Origin: Aquimarina sp042434915
Lineage (GTDB): Bacteria; Bacteroidota; Bacteroidia; Flavobacteriales; Flavobacteriaceae
Length of the DNA stretch: 64,000 nucleotides
Assembly (NCBI RefSeq): GCF_042434915.1
Contig: NZ_CP170198.1
Span: 3,472,001-3,536,000 of the forward strand
Direction: 5' to 3'
Shown here: positions 18,596 through 27,999 of the stretch, piece after piece
How the letters are laid out: every line of letters starts with the position of its first letter
Numbering within the stretch: the first letter of the stretch is position 1
Notes under the pieces: generated by a model
The model's input: only the letters and a program-made list of their open reading frames with translations
Databases searched by the model: none
Told to the model about the DNA's origin: nothing
Made by a program: the position numbers and the translations under genes

Positions 18596-19660
18596 ATGAA
18601 TGATTTTTCAAATAGAGTACACACCATTGATTTTGCAAGAGGATTGAGCGTTTTCTTAATTGCAATAGTTCATACTTTATGGATGTATGGGGATCTTGCT
18701 ACACAGTCTGATACTTGGTTAGGATATTGCATTCACACGATTGGAAAGGGAACACCTATATTTTTATTAGTTATGGGTTTCTCGTATACGTTATCTCGTA
18801 ACCAATCGCTAAAGCTTTCTTGTAAGCGAGCACTAATATTGTTGGCGGCTGGCTATGGTATGAATTTTTTAAAGTTTCATGTTCCTATACTTTTAGGAAT
18901 TATGCCAGAGAATTTTATTGCAGCTTATGGATGGACCACTCCATTATCATGGAAAAATTTACTGTACTTATTTGGTACGGGGGATATTTTACAACTGGCG
19001 GGTGTTTCATTACTTTTTATGGGGGTAATTAATTATTTTTCTGTAAATAAATGGATACCGCTATTTATTGCATTTTGTATACTCATAGCTACTCCTTATG
19101 TTCGAGGTCTTATGAGCGGAATAGATGGTTTGGATTATCTGCTTGCTATTTTGTGGAGTGATAAGTGGGATATTTATTTTGCAATCTTTCCTTGGTTTAC
19201 TTTTATATTGGTTGGCATGTTTTTCGGTCGTTGGTATCATGAAAATCAAAGAAATCAAAAATTTATATTCTCGAGAATGCTATCTATAGGTTTAATAACC
19301 TTAATCATTGGATTGCTTATGTGTTTTTATGATTATAAGTATCATTTCGGAGATTACTTTCACTTAGGACAAGGAGGAGTAATTTATCTTACAGGGTTCA
19401 ATTTAATCATATTATGGATTTCGTATCAAATTGTATCACGATCAGCTCATAACTCGATCTTTAGCTTTTTGTATTATTGTAGTGAACGTGTTACAAGCAT
19501 TTACATCATACAATGGGTTGTAATATGTTGGGGAATGAGTGTTTTGGGGTATCAACAGTTTGGGGTTATCGGTATACTTATTTTGATTCCGATAGTACTA
19601 GTTATTACGCTAATGATTCAAAAATTAGTAGATCTTCTTAAAAATTCTGAAATCTTATAA
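18596..19660 (+). CDS. Multi-pass membrane acyltransferase-like protein (HGSNAT/DUF1624 type)
   Basis: 354 aa with about 10 hydrophobic helices. The N-terminus (RVHTIDFARGLSVFLIAIVHTLW) resembles the catalytic region of heparan-alpha-glucosaminide N-acetyltransferase-like proteins, including a membrane-embedded His. As last gene of the siderophore operon (12 bases after the nitroreductase) it may acylate the siderophore or an envelope component, or help its export. The function is inferred from the family only. It converges with the AraC regulator gene, with 36 bases between. Confidence 0.65.
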   Translation: MNDFSNRVHTIDFARGLSVFLIAIVHTLWMYGDLATQSDTWLGYCIHTIGKGTPIFLLVMGFSYTLSRNQSLKLSCKRALILLAAGYGMNFLKFHVPILLGIMPENFIAAYGWTTPLSWKNLLYLFGTGDILQLAGVSLLFMGVINYFSVNKWIPLFIAFCILIATPYVRGLMSGIDGLDYLLAILWSDKWDIYFAIFPWFTFILVGMFFGRWYHENQRNQKFIFSRMLSIGLITLIIGLLMCFYDYKYHFGDYFHLGQGGVIYLTGFNLIILWISYQIVSRSAHNSIFSFLYYCSERVTSIYIIQWVVICWGMSVLGYQQFGVIGILILIPIVLVITLMIQKLVDLLKNSEIL

Positions 19661-19696
19661 ACTACTATATGGATTATTTAATAGCGATAAAGTTTT

Positions 19697-20704
19697 TTAG
19701 GGTAATTTTGGTTTTCTAAATGTTTTTGGAGTTACGCCTTCTAACTTTTTAAACGCTGCCGAGAAGTGAGTAGAGTTTTTATAACCTACAGCTTCTGCAA
19801 TCTCGTAAATAGGTTTTTTGCTGTGTAATAGCAAGTTCTTGGCAGTAGTAAGTCGTTGCTCCATAGCATACTCAAAAATTGTCATTCCAAATAGTTGTTT
19901 AAACTCCTTTTTCAATACAAAATCATTGATGCCAATAATTCGTGCCAATTCCTTTATGGAGTATTGTTTGGAAATGTCCTTACTTATTAGATGTTGAACT
20001 TTATATAGTTTTTTTACTAAATGGTCATGAGCTCCATTGAGCATAGGTACAGTAACATTGGTTTGATCTATTTGCAGTAACAAAAGTTCTAATACTTTTG
20101 ATTCTAGAAATAATCTTTTTAAAAGACCTATACGATTATCTGACAGAATATCTGCTAGAATAGCTTGTGACTTGTTACAAATAGGTTTGATAAATTTTGA
20201 ATCTTCGCTAGGTATCGCATATACATTGGACAAGTCATACTCTTGGTCAAGATTGTATTTTTTTATAAAGTCTGAACTCATCCTAATTTTGATTTCTTTA
20301 AGGGGGTTTTTTCCTAAATAGTTTACAGATCCTCTAAGTTTAGAAAGGTATAATAGGTAACATTCCTGATGCTCCAAAATGATAGCTTCGTTTCGCTTTT
20401 TTATCCCTATAATCTTGGTGCCGTCCATTAAAAAAGACATTTCGAGTACATTCAATAAAAGATCACCATTTATTTTAAAATCTTCATAAAGCACAATATC
20501 ATACATGATAATTTCTACTCCAGAAAAAGCAAATGTTACTAGAGAACCTTTACCAACATTAGATTTAATTTGATACTGTAAAGTCTTTATACCGCAATGT
20601 TCAGTTTCGTCAACTAATTCGATAACTGTATGTAATCCTATCTGTTGAGTTTCATTAATTTCAACAACATTAGACGTGATGTTTTCCCGTCTTTTTTTAT
20701 CCAT
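19697..20704 (-). CDS. AraC-family regulator, PchR-like
   Basis: 335 aa. The C-terminal 100 residues form two helix-turn-helix motifs (YSIKELARIIGINDFVLKKEFKQLFG and KPIYEIAEAVGYKNSTHFSAAFKKLEGVTPKTFRK). The N-terminal part with LESKVLELLLLQ resembles PchR-type activators, which bind ferri-siderophore and switch on receptor and biosynthesis genes. It is divergent from the TonB receptor gene, with 78 bases between. It probably activates receptor and/or biosynthesis in response to the island's own siderophore. Confidence 0.85.
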   Translation of the reverse strand: MDKKRRENITSNVVEINETQQIGLHTVIELVDETEHCGIKTLQYQIKSNVGKGSLVTFAFSGVEIIMYDIVLYEDFKINGDLLLNVLEMSFLMDGTKIIGIKKRNEAIILEHQECYLLYLSKLRGSVNYLGKNPLKEIKIRMSSDFIKKYNLDQEYDLSNVYAIPSEDSKFIKPICNKSQAILADILSDNRIGLLKRLFLESKVLELLLLQIDQTNVTVPMLNGAHDHLVKKLYKVQHLISKDISKQYSIKELARIIGINDFVLKKEFKQLFGMTIFEYAMEQRLTTAKNLLLHSKKPIYEIAEAVGYKNSTHFSAAFKKLEGVTPKTFRKPKLP

Positions 20705-20734
20705 AATACGTCGTTTTAATCACGAAAGAGCTAT

Positions 20735-20773
20735 TATTTTTGCACAAAACTTATTTAGATCAAATATAAATAA
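20735..20773 (+). promoter_or_regulatory. TonB receptor promoter with operator matching the siderophore operon
   Basis: -7 box TATTTTTG (20735-20742) followed by GCA, then 9 bases later an element starting TTATTTAGATCAAATA (20751-20773). Its outer arms TTATTTA/TAAATAA form an inverted repeat with 9 bases between. It differs from the copy at 8915-8937 at only two positions and has the same placement, so one iron-linked repressor probably controls both. Confidence 0.6.
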
Positions 20774-20782
20774 TAAATTGAA

Positions 20783-23158
20783 GTGGTAAAGAAATTCCTC
20801 ATAAAAAGAATTTTTTCGTTTGATACGAATATTTTTTTATCTGTTTTATTCTTGTTGTGCAGTAGTTTTATAGGATATTCACAATCCTTTATAATTGGCA
20901 GTGTGCAAGATCAGTCTTTACAGCCCATACCAGATGCTTCGGTAAAGATTGATGGACTAATTAGCAAAGGAGTTGCGACCGATTTTGAAGGCAATTTTAG
21001 CATTCAAATTCCGTCAGGTAAATATACACTTACAATTAGTTACATAGGGTTTGATTCTTTTATTAAAACTTTAGTTCTCGATGATCAAAGTACTTTAGAA
21101 ATAAAGGCTATTCTAAAAGAAAATATAAGTACCCTTGACGATGTGCATTTAAATGTTAAGACCGAGGCAAAAAAGATTCGAGAACAAGCTTTTGAAGTTG
21201 AGGTGGTAGAGACAAAGGGGCTTAAAAATACAAGTACAGATATAAATGCAGTTTTAAAAACTATCCCAGGTATTAATCTAAGACAAAATGGGGGTTTAGG
21301 TTCTGCATTTGACTTTTCTTTGAATGGATTAACAGGAAAACAAGTTAAGTTTTTTCTTGATGGCATACCTCTAGAAAATTTCGGAAGTTCGATGACATTC
21401 GATAATTTTCCTGCAACTTTAATTGATAGAGTCGAAGTTTTCAAAGGTGTAGTGCCTATTTATCTGGGAGCCGATGCTTTGGGTGGTGCTGTAAATTTAG
21501 TCACAAATCAACGCACTAATAATTTTATCGATGCATCCTATGATTTTGGTTCATTTAATACGCATCGTGCTACTCTAAATGCACAATATCATACAGATAG
21601 TGGTTTTGTAATTAAAGCATTTTCTTACTACAATCATTCTGATAATGATTATACTATTGATGGTATTGAGATACGTGATGATTTGGGTAATGATACAGGT
21701 ATAACAAAAGATAATGTACGACGTTTTCATGATGCATATAACTCTCAAATGATTACAGTTCAATCGGGAGTTGTACATAAGTCTTTTGCCGATCGCTTTT
21801 TGCTTGGCATAACTTCATCAGCTAATAAAAATGAAATACAGCACCCAATAGATCCACAAAATCCATTTGGCGAGGTCTTTACCCAAAATGAAACTTTTAA
21901 TGTTTCCTTAATTTATCAAAAGGCGAATTTATTAAAAGAAAAGTTACATATCAAAGCATATGCCTCTATAGGTCAAAACTTTGATAAAGTTGTGGATACA
22001 TCAAGCAGAAAGTATGATTGGTTTGGTGGGTATATCGAGAGAGAGGATAAAGATTTAGGGGAGTTTGAGTTTAGTAAAACCTTATTTCAATTCAAAGATA
22101 GAGTTCACCTACTAAACACCTTTGCCTCGTATAATTTAAGTAAAACAAGTGTTTTAAGTTTTAATTATACCAAGAATTATGTAAAAAGAACTGGTAAAGA
22201 TCCTGCTAAACGAACGAGAATTCCTTTTAACGACCCACATATTTTAGACAAAAATATAATGGGTATTTCTTATGACTTTGACCTTATTACTAGTAATTGG
22301 AAAAACGTTTTGTTTTTAAAACAATATTTCCTGAAATCTGAGGGTGTTATAGAGGATGTTTATTCTAACGATGATCAAAATCGTTTCAGTCACTTTGATA
22401 ATGCTTTTGTCAAAACTGGCTATGGAGTGGCATCTACGTATAAATTTTCACCCGCTATGCAATTTAAAACTTCTTTTGAAAGAACGTTTAGAATTCCTGA
22501 AGGTTATGAGATTTTTGGAGATGGTTTGTTGTTAAAGGCAAATTCTAATTTACAACCAGAAGAGAGTTATAATGTAAACTTAGGACTTACAGGTACATTT
22601 AAATGTGCAAGTTGTAGTATTCGTTTTGATACTAATTTCTTCATGAGAAAAACTGAAAATCTCATTGTTTTATGGTCAGAAGGTATTAATTCAAGGTATT
22701 ATAATACTGCAGATGCAAGTAGTATCGGTATCGAAGGAGAAGTAAGTGCCACATATAAAAATATATTTTTATCCATGAATGGTTCGTATCAAAAAATTCA
22801 AGACAATGTTCTGGATGTGCGTATCCCAAATATTCCCTATCTGTTTGGAAACTTAAGTGTTGGTTATACTTGGAAGGCCGCTATTGTTTCTCACGACAAC
22901 TTAACCTTTTCTCTAGCTTCCTACTATGCAAACGAATTTCCTTTTCAGTCATATACTCAAGGATCTTCAGAAGAACGGATTTTTATTCCAAACCAATTTT
23001 CACACAATATACAGTTAGGATATTCTTTCAAAAACGGGATGTATAATCTATCGTTATTAGGACAAAATATAACCGATGAGATGATATATGATAATTTGAA
23101 TATTCAAAAACCAGGAAGAGCATTTTATATTAAATTCAGATACTATTTATCAAATTAA
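20783..23158 (+). CDS. TonB-dependent siderophore receptor
   Basis: Outer-membrane gated channel, 791 aa, starting at GTG 20783; no good ATG precedes the signal peptide. Order: signal peptide ending IGYSQ (about 34), carboxypeptidase-regulatory-like domain (36-115), plug domain (about 125-240, LDGIPLENFG and RVEVFKGVVPIYLGADALGGAVNLVT), then a 22-strand barrel ending in an aromatic-rich strand (RAFYIKFRYYLSN). It most likely imports the iron complex of the siderophore made upstream. Divergence from a PchR-like regulator and two accessory genes after it support this. No substrate-binding residues can be named. Confidence 0.93.
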   Translation: MVKKFLIKRIFSFDTNIFLSVLFLLCSSFIGYSQSFIIGSVQDQSLQPIPDASVKIDGLISKGVATDFEGNFSIQIPSGKYTLTISYIGFDSFIKTLVLDDQSTLEIKAILKENISTLDDVHLNVKTEAKKIREQAFEVEVVETKGLKNTSTDINAVLKTIPGINLRQNGGLGSAFDFSLNGLTGKQVKFFLDGIPLENFGSSMTFDNFPATLIDRVEVFKGVVPIYLGADALGGAVNLVTNQRTNNFIDASYDFGSFNTHRATLNAQYHTDSGFVIKAFSYYNHSDNDYTIDGIEIRDDLGNDTGITKDNVRRFHDAYNSQMITVQSGVVHKSFADRFLLGITSSANKNEIQHPIDPQNPFGEVFTQNETFNVSLIYQKANLLKEKLHIKAYASIGQNFDKVVDTSSRKYDWFGGYIEREDKDLGEFEFSKTLFQFKDRVHLLNTFASYNLSKTSVLSFNYTKNYVKRTGKDPAKRTRIPFNDPHILDKNIMGISYDFDLITSNWKNVLFLKQYFLKSEGVIEDVYSNDDQNRFSHFDNAFVKTGYGVASTYKFSPAMQFKTSFERTFRIPEGYEIFGDGLLLKANSNLQPEESYNVNLGLTGTFKCASCSIRFDTNFFMRKTENLIVLWSEGINSRYYNTADASSIGIEGEVSATYKNIFLSMNGSYQKIQDNVLDVRIPNIPYLFGNLSVGYTWKAAIVSHDNLTFSLASYYANEFPFQSYTQGSSEERIFIPNQFSHNIQLGYSFKNGMYNLSLLGQNITDEMIYDNLNIQKPGRAFYIKFRYYLSN

Positions 23159-23181
23159 AATAACTTTAAATACTAATACAA

Positions 23182-24501
23182 ATGAACACACTTAATTATA
23201 TCACTCGAACTATATGCTTAGCTATAGTATCATTATGCGTATTTTCATGTAGCAGCGATGATGATGTGTCAGAGCCAACTGAGCCTACGCAACCAGGGTC
23301 TTCTCAAAATTCAAAATATGTAGTTGGTTTTCAGGCGTTACCCGTAGGGCAAGGGGCTCCAGTAGATTACATAGTAGCACTACCTTCTCTAGAATCTTTA
23401 ACAACAGGTGAAATTTCTGTTGAGGGTGAAGGAATACCTTTAAAAGGATGGCGTTTTTTTCATCAAGCAAATAATACTGTATTTACCGCTGGATACTCTG
23501 ATGATGATAAATCAATCGCCTTTCAATTAGATGAAAATGGAGCTATAAACGAAGTTGCCAATTTTACGTTTCAAAATACTTTGGACAACTTTTCGGCAAT
23601 TGATGATAAAACATTATTAGCAGTAGAGCTTAGTTACGGTGGACTTTCCGATAAGCGTTTTCATTTTATAAATGCAGAGACTGGCAAATTAGAAAAAATT
23701 ATATCTCACCCAATTGATATTGATCCAGGCGATGGTACTGCAGCCAATCCAGGATCTATTCCATGGGTTACTGGTATGATTTTGCGCGATGGTAAATTAT
23801 TTGTTTCTTATCATAAATGGGCGGCAGATGGTTCTTATGTAACACCTGATGTAGATCGTGCCTATGTAGCGATTTTTAGTTACCCCGAATTTGAATTGGA
23901 GAATATTATCTACGATGATAGAACGAGTCCAATCGGTGTTAACGGTCACAGTACAGGAATTATCAAGACCGAAACTAATGATATTTTTTCATATTCTTCT
24001 TCAGCACTGACAGCTGGCTTTACTGCTGCTACCAAACCTTCTGGTATTTTAAAAATTAGTAATGGTTCTGAAACATTTGATGTTGATTATTTTTTTGATG
24101 TAGAAAATACTACGAATGGAGGGAAATTATTTTGGATGGATTATGTAGGTAACGGAAAAGCTATTGGGAGAATCATATTAGATGATACATTACCTGCTTG
24201 GGGAGTATTTAAAGAGCAAGGAAGCTTTTTCAAACTTGTAATATTAGACTTAGTTAATAAAACAATAACCGATGTTAAAGGTGTACCTGCCCATGCCAAT
24301 CGATATACTGCACCACTATTTGTCGAAGATGGTAAAGCTTATTTGAGCAGTCGTGTAGGCGAAGCTATTGGAGAAAATGGAGAAAATGCAAACAATGGTG
24401 AAACGCACGTATATGTGGTTGATCCAGAAACCGCAACTGCTACCAAAGGAGCCAAAGTTAACGGATTAGCACTTAAAGGAATTTTTAAATTAACAAATTA
24501 G
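23182..24501 (+). CDS. DUF4374 lipoprotein, receptor-associated
   Basis: 439 aa lipoprotein: N-terminal hydrophobic segment and lipobox ending VFSC (Cys about 23) followed by SSDDD, a common outer-membrane lipoprotein pattern. The rest reads like a beta-propeller of the DUF4374 family (FSAIDDKTLLAVELSYGG, GNGKAIGRIILDD). DUF4374 proteins often sit beside TonB receptors. Here the gene starts 23 bases after the receptor. It may capture or process the ferri-siderophore at the outer membrane; the molecular role is not established. Confidence 0.8.
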   Translation: MNTLNYITRTICLAIVSLCVFSCSSDDDVSEPTEPTQPGSSQNSKYVVGFQALPVGQGAPVDYIVALPSLESLTTGEISVEGEGIPLKGWRFFHQANNTVFTAGYSDDDKSIAFQLDENGAINEVANFTFQNTLDNFSAIDDKTLLAVELSYGGLSDKRFHFINAETGKLEKIISHPIDIDPGDGTAANPGSIPWVTGMILRDGKLFVSYHKWAADGSYVTPDVDRAYVAIFSYPEFELENIIYDDRTSPIGVNGHSTGIIKTETNDIFSYSSSALTAGFTAATKPSGILKISNGSETFDVDYFFDVENTTNGGKLFWMDYVGNGKAIGRIILDDTLPAWGVFKEQGSFFKLVILDLVNKTITDVKGVPAHANRYTAPLFVEDGKAYLSSRVGEAIGENGENANNGETHVYVVDPETATATKGAKVNGLALKGIFKLTN

Positions 24502-24559
24502 TAAAATTAGTTGTGCTCTTACAGATTCATCAGATCACACTATCATTAAATTAAATATT

Positions 24560-25294
24560 ATGAAAAATAACATCTGGTATGCGTTATTATTACTTATGAT
24601 AACAACCCCATCGTTTGCACATTTTTTATGGATTGATACACCATCTAAAGGTACAATTGGAAAAGAGCAAGAAATACAAGTGTTTTTTGGAGAATATACC
24701 AGCGGAGTATGGGAAAAAACCGAAGGAGAAGTATTTCAGGATGCCGAAGATTTCACCATGTGGGTTGTAGCTCCAGATGGCAGTAAAATTGAGCTTTCTG
24801 TAGTACAAAAGGAGTTGTCGTTTTCGACTAATTTCACACCCAAGATGGAAGGTACGTATACTGTAATAGTAGATAATAAAAATTATAAGGTTCTTGATTA
24901 TACAGAGTATGACTATGGAATTTTTAGACCTCAATATCATGCAACATCAAAAATTGATGTAGGAACAGGAACCAAAAAAAATACAGCTTCTGTCAATCCT
25001 TCGAGTTTGAGTATAGTAGACATTTCAAAAGTTGCATATACGCAAAATGCCACTGTTGATCTACAAGTTGTATTCAAAGGAAAGCCCTTGGCCGACGCAG
25101 AGGTAACTATTTTTATTAAGGATGAATGGTCAAAAAAAATGAAGACAGATAGTAAAGGGATAATTTCATTCTCCTTACCATGGAATGCAGATTATATCGT
25201 AGAAGCTACACATGAAGATAAAATCCCCGGAACATTTCAAGAAAAACCTTATCAATTTACATGGCATTGTGCAGTGTATACGATAAAGTTTTAA
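24560..25294 (+). CDS. Periplasmic DUF4198-type protein
   Basis: 244 aa with signal peptide (MKNNIWYALLLLMITTPSFA) and the typical mature start HFLWIDTPSKG. Two beta-sandwich parts are visible, the second Ig/carboxypeptidase-like (KPLADAEVTIFIKDEWSKKMKTDSKGIISFSLPW). Proteins of this type often accompany metal-uptake receptors, and the N-terminal His of the mature chain may bind metal. It is the last gene of the receptor operon and is followed by a strong terminator. Confidence 0.75.
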   Translation: MKNNIWYALLLLMITTPSFAHFLWIDTPSKGTIGKEQEIQVFFGEYTSGVWEKTEGEVFQDAEDFTMWVVAPDGSKIELSVVQKELSFSTNFTPKMEGTYTVIVDNKNYKVLDYTEYDYGIFRPQYHATSKIDVGTGTKKNTASVNPSSLSIVDISKVAYTQNATVDLQVVFKGKPLADAEVTIFIKDEWSKKMKTDSKGIISFSLPWNADYIVEATHEDKIPGTFQEKPYQFTWHCAVYTIKF

Positions 25295-25310
25295 GCGTAA
25301 ATGTTGACAG

Positions 25311-25342
25311 TCCCGTTCTTTTTAAAGAGCGGGATTTTTTTT
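25311..25342 (+). terminator. Intrinsic terminator of the TonB receptor operon
   Basis: Stem TCCCGTTCTTT / AAAGAGCGGGA with one G-T pair and a short loop, followed by eight T. It lies 17 bases after the stop of the DUF4198 gene. Confidence 0.85.
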
Positions 25343-25395
25343 ATTAAATGCCATCTTAATTAGTTTATAACTCTATATCTATTTTAGTACTTTAT

Positions 25396-25403
25396 TATTT
25401 TTG
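25396..25403 (+). promoter_or_regulatory. -7 promoter box very close to a start codon
   Basis: TATTTTTG, a perfect Bacteroidetes -7 box, ends only 4 bases before the ATG at 25408. This predicts a transcript with no or almost no leader. Confidence 0.5.
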
Positions 25404-25407
25404 TACT

Positions 25408-25878
25408 ATGATAGATAATTTTAAAAACGAATTTTTTGGCATCGGAATCCAAAATGGAAAAACACCCGAAAATTTAGGAGTACTGTGGCGATCAGCACAA
25501 AATTTAGGAGCAAGTTTTATTTTTACTATTGGAAATCGTTACGCAAAACAAGCTTGTGACACCCACAATGCAGTGAAATCCTTACCTTATTTTCACTATA
25601 AAAATTTTGAGGATTTTTATCGTCATTTGCCAAAAGGAGCTATGCTTGTAGGTGTAGAACTCACAAAATCTGCCGAAGCTTTAGAAGCATTTAGGCATCC
25701 TAGACGTTGTGTATATTTATTAGGAGCAGAAGACCACGGATTATCAAAAGAGGCTATAGAAAAATCTCATTTTTTAATCAAGTTCAAATCAGAGCTGAGT
25801 CTCAATGTAGCAGTTGCAGGTAGTATTGTAATGTATGATCGTGGTGTAAACAAACCCAGATTTACAAAATTTACATAA
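25408..25878 (+). CDS. SpoU/TrmH-family RNA methyltransferase
   Basis: 156 aa SPOUT-fold methyltransferase that places a methyl group from S-adenosylmethionine on tRNA or rRNA. Family motifs: motif 1 KTPENLGVLWRSAQNLGA (the N and R residues), motif 2 CVYLLGAEDHGLS, and motif 3 SLNVAVAGSIVMYD, which together form the trefoil-knot cofactor site. It lacks any N-terminal RNA-binding extension, so it is the short TrmL-like form. The target nucleotide is unknown. Single gene with its own promoter. Confidence 0.88.
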   Translation: MIDNFKNEFFGIGIQNGKTPENLGVLWRSAQNLGASFIFTIGNRYAKQACDTHNAVKSLPYFHYKNFEDFYRHLPKGAMLVGVELTKSAEALEAFRHPRRCVYLLGAEDHGLSKEAIEKSHFLIKFKSELSLNVAVAGSIVMYDRGVNKPRFTKFT

Positions 25879-25915
25879 CTATCGCTTTTCTTAGAAAGGA
25901 TACAATAGGATATAG

Positions 25916-25923
25916 TATATTTG
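25916..25923 (+). promoter_or_regulatory. -7 box of the AGCS symporter gene
   Basis: Perfect TATATTTG, 25 bases upstream of the ATG at 25949. Confidence 0.5.
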
Positions 25924-25948
25924 ATTATACAAATCAATAGCTCTTTCT

Positions 25949-27298
25949 ATGTTTAAAAAAATTGAAGCACTCGTTGCCAGTTTTAGTTCTTGGATCTGGG
26001 ATTGGCCATTATTATTTTTACTGATAGGAGGAGGGCTTTTCTTTTTAATGTACTCACGTTTCACTCCTTTTCTTTATTTTAAACATGCTATCGATATTTT
26101 ACGAGGTAAATTTGATGATGCTAAGGAAGACGGTCAACTAACACATTTTCAAGCACTTTCTTCTGCTATTGCTGCAACTGTTGGGATGGGCAATGTTAGT
26201 GGTGTAGCTATTGCAATAGTAGCTGGTGGTCCTGGTGCAATCTTTTGGATGTGGGTAAGTGGAGTTATCGGTATGGCTACAAAATTTTATACGTGTTCTC
26301 TTTCTATGATGTACCGATCTAAAGATGAGCAGGGGATCCCATTAGGAGGTCCCATTTATGTCATAGAGGGGGGATTGGGATCAAAGTGGAAACCATTGGC
26401 GATTCTATTTGCATTGGCTGGATTAATAGGTACACTTCCAGCGTTTACAGCTAATCAATTAACCCAAACCTTGGTAGATGTCTCAGCGTTGACTGAAAAC
26501 GATAAATTTTATATCGGAATAGTTTTAGCTCTCATAGCTTCGTTGGTAATATTTGGAGGAATAAAAAGAATAGGAGCAGTAGCAAGTCGCTTAGTTCCTG
26601 CCATGGTTGCTTTATACTTTGTATCTGTACTTATTATATTAATCATACGAATAGACTATGTTCCTGAGATGTTTATTTTGATTTTTACGGATGCTTTTAG
26701 TGGTGAAGCAGTGGCTGGAGGCGCCTTAGGTTACTTAGTGAAAACGGGAATTAAACGCGGATCATTTTCGAACGAAGCAGGTATTGGAACAGCACCTATG
26801 ATGCATGGCACAACTAAGACCAAAGAACCCATAAGAGAAGGATTAGTAGCTATGACTGGACCAGCAATCGATACATTGGTTGTTTGTACATTAACTGCTT
26901 TGGCTATATTATCTACAGGTGTATGGAAAGACGGAGATGAGAACGGAGTATCTCTAACACTTAAAGCTTTTAACTCTGTATTACCCTACGGCATAGGTGA
27001 TGTAGTTTTGATTATTATGATTTTGGTTTTTGCGTTCTCAACATTATTTTCGTATTCTTATTATGGTAATTTATGCTTGGGATATCTTACTAAACCAAAA
27101 TATGGAAAATACTATAATTACATATACATTCCCTCGATTGTAGTTGCTGCAGTAGTAAAAATTGACTTTGCTATTAACCTTATAGACAGTGCATTTGCTT
27201 TAATGGCTATACCTACGGTTGTCTCAGGATTACTACTAGCTCCTAAAGTAAATCAAAAAGCTAAAGCGTATTTTAAAAGTTTAAAGTCTATTGTCTAA
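25949..27298 (+). CDS. Sodium:alanine/glycine symporter (AGCS family)
   Basis: 449 aa inner-membrane secondary transporter with about 11 helices. The family signature GMGNVSGVAIAIVAGGPGAIFWMW is seen about residues 75-100, along with QLTQTLVDVS and KRGSFSNEAGIGTAPMMHG. It imports a small neutral amino acid with sodium. Sodium coupling fits a marine organism. Monocistronic; convergent with the DUF2452 gene 7 bases away. Confidence 0.92.
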   Translation: MFKKIEALVASFSSWIWDWPLLFLLIGGGLFFLMYSRFTPFLYFKHAIDILRGKFDDAKEDGQLTHFQALSSAIAATVGMGNVSGVAIAIVAGGPGAIFWMWVSGVIGMATKFYTCSLSMMYRSKDEQGIPLGGPIYVIEGGLGSKWKPLAILFALAGLIGTLPAFTANQLTQTLVDVSALTENDKFYIGIVLALIASLVIFGGIKRIGAVASRLVPAMVALYFVSVLIILIIRIDYVPEMFILIFTDAFSGEAVAGGALGYLVKTGIKRGSFSNEAGIGTAPMMHGTTKTKEPIREGLVAMTGPAIDTLVVCTLTALAILSTGVWKDGDENGVSLTLKAFNSVLPYGIGDVVLIIMILVFAFSTLFSYSYYGNLCLGYLTKPKYGKYYNYIYIPSIVVAAVVKIDFAINLIDSAFALMAIPTVVSGLLLAPKVNQKAKAYFKSLKSIV

Positions 27299-27305
27299 GC
27301 CAAAA

Positions 27306-27704
27306 TTATAATTTTTCCCACATGCGATCAGCTTTTAGTTGAAAAGTACCGATGTATGTAAAATTGCATTCTTCAGGAGAGATGACAGATAAAAAAGTTT
27401 CTTCGTTTTTTCTTTTGTATAAATAATAGGTAGCTCCTATAACAGGTTCAAAATTAAATTTTGATTGATAGATCAGATTATTGTATTCAAATTGATCCAT
27501 TAACTGTTCGTATGCCAGTTTCAATTCATCAAATTTTGTTTTGATTTGATGATTTACATTTGTAATTCCTCTGTTTTTCCAAGCAGCGGTATCTTCAATA
27601 GTTATCGCGGGAGCACTTACATTGGTTGCGTATGCTTTAAGCCCTGCATCATAGCGCTGCTCTTGATCATTAAAAACTACTGCGTCGGGTTTTTTATTGG
27701 CCAT
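27306..27704 (-). CDS. DUF2452 protein, last gene of the light-damage operon
   Basis: 132 aa soluble protein resembling DUF2452 (KKPDAVVFNDQEQRYDAGLKAYATNVSAPAI, ending FQLKADRMWEKL). Function unknown. It starts 2 bases after the stop of the TIGR03643 gene, so it is co-transcribed with the photolyase set, which is its only functional hint. Confidence 0.8.
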   Translation of the reverse strand: MANKKPDAVVFNDQEQRYDAGLKAYATNVSAPAITIEDTAAWKNRGITNVNHQIKTKFDELKLAYEQLMDQFEYNNLIYQSKFNFEPVIGATYYLYKRKNEETFLSVISPEECNFTYIGTFQLKADRMWEKL

Positions 27705-27706
27705 TT

Positions 27707-27985
27707 TTATCGTTTTGAGATGTTATTATGTGTGATATGTTTTTGTCTTGAACATTTAAAGCGTCCTTCTATAAAATTTCTTTTTTTAGCATGTTTTGTC
27801 TTTCTTCCTTGCACGCGAGCTCGCCACATTTTGAAACTTGACGGTTTCATTTCAGAACGCATTAATTTAATGACTTCTTCTTCGGTTAGATTAAATTGCC
27901 ATAAAATTGCGTCAAAAGGAGTTCTATCTTCCCATGCCATTTCTATGATACGATCTATTTCTCTTGGGGTTAACATTGTTTTCAT
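27707..27985 (-). CDS. TIGR03643 family small protein
   Basis: 92 aa from ATG 27985; a TTG two codons earlier is less likely, and the ATG at 27976 is also possible. The N-terminal TPREIDRIIEMAWEDRTPFDAI and WRARVQGRKTKHAKK match the TIGR03643 family, a helical, basic-tailed protein with a putative helix-turn-helix-like core. Function unknown. It lies between the photolyase (14 bases) and DUF2452 (2 bases). Confidence 0.82.
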   Translation of the reverse strand: MKTMLTPREIDRIIEMAWEDRTPFDAILWQFNLTEEEVIKLMRSEMKPSSFKMWRARVQGRKTKHAKKRNFIEGRFKCSRQKHITHNNISKR

Positions 27986-27999
27986 AATCAATAGTATTT

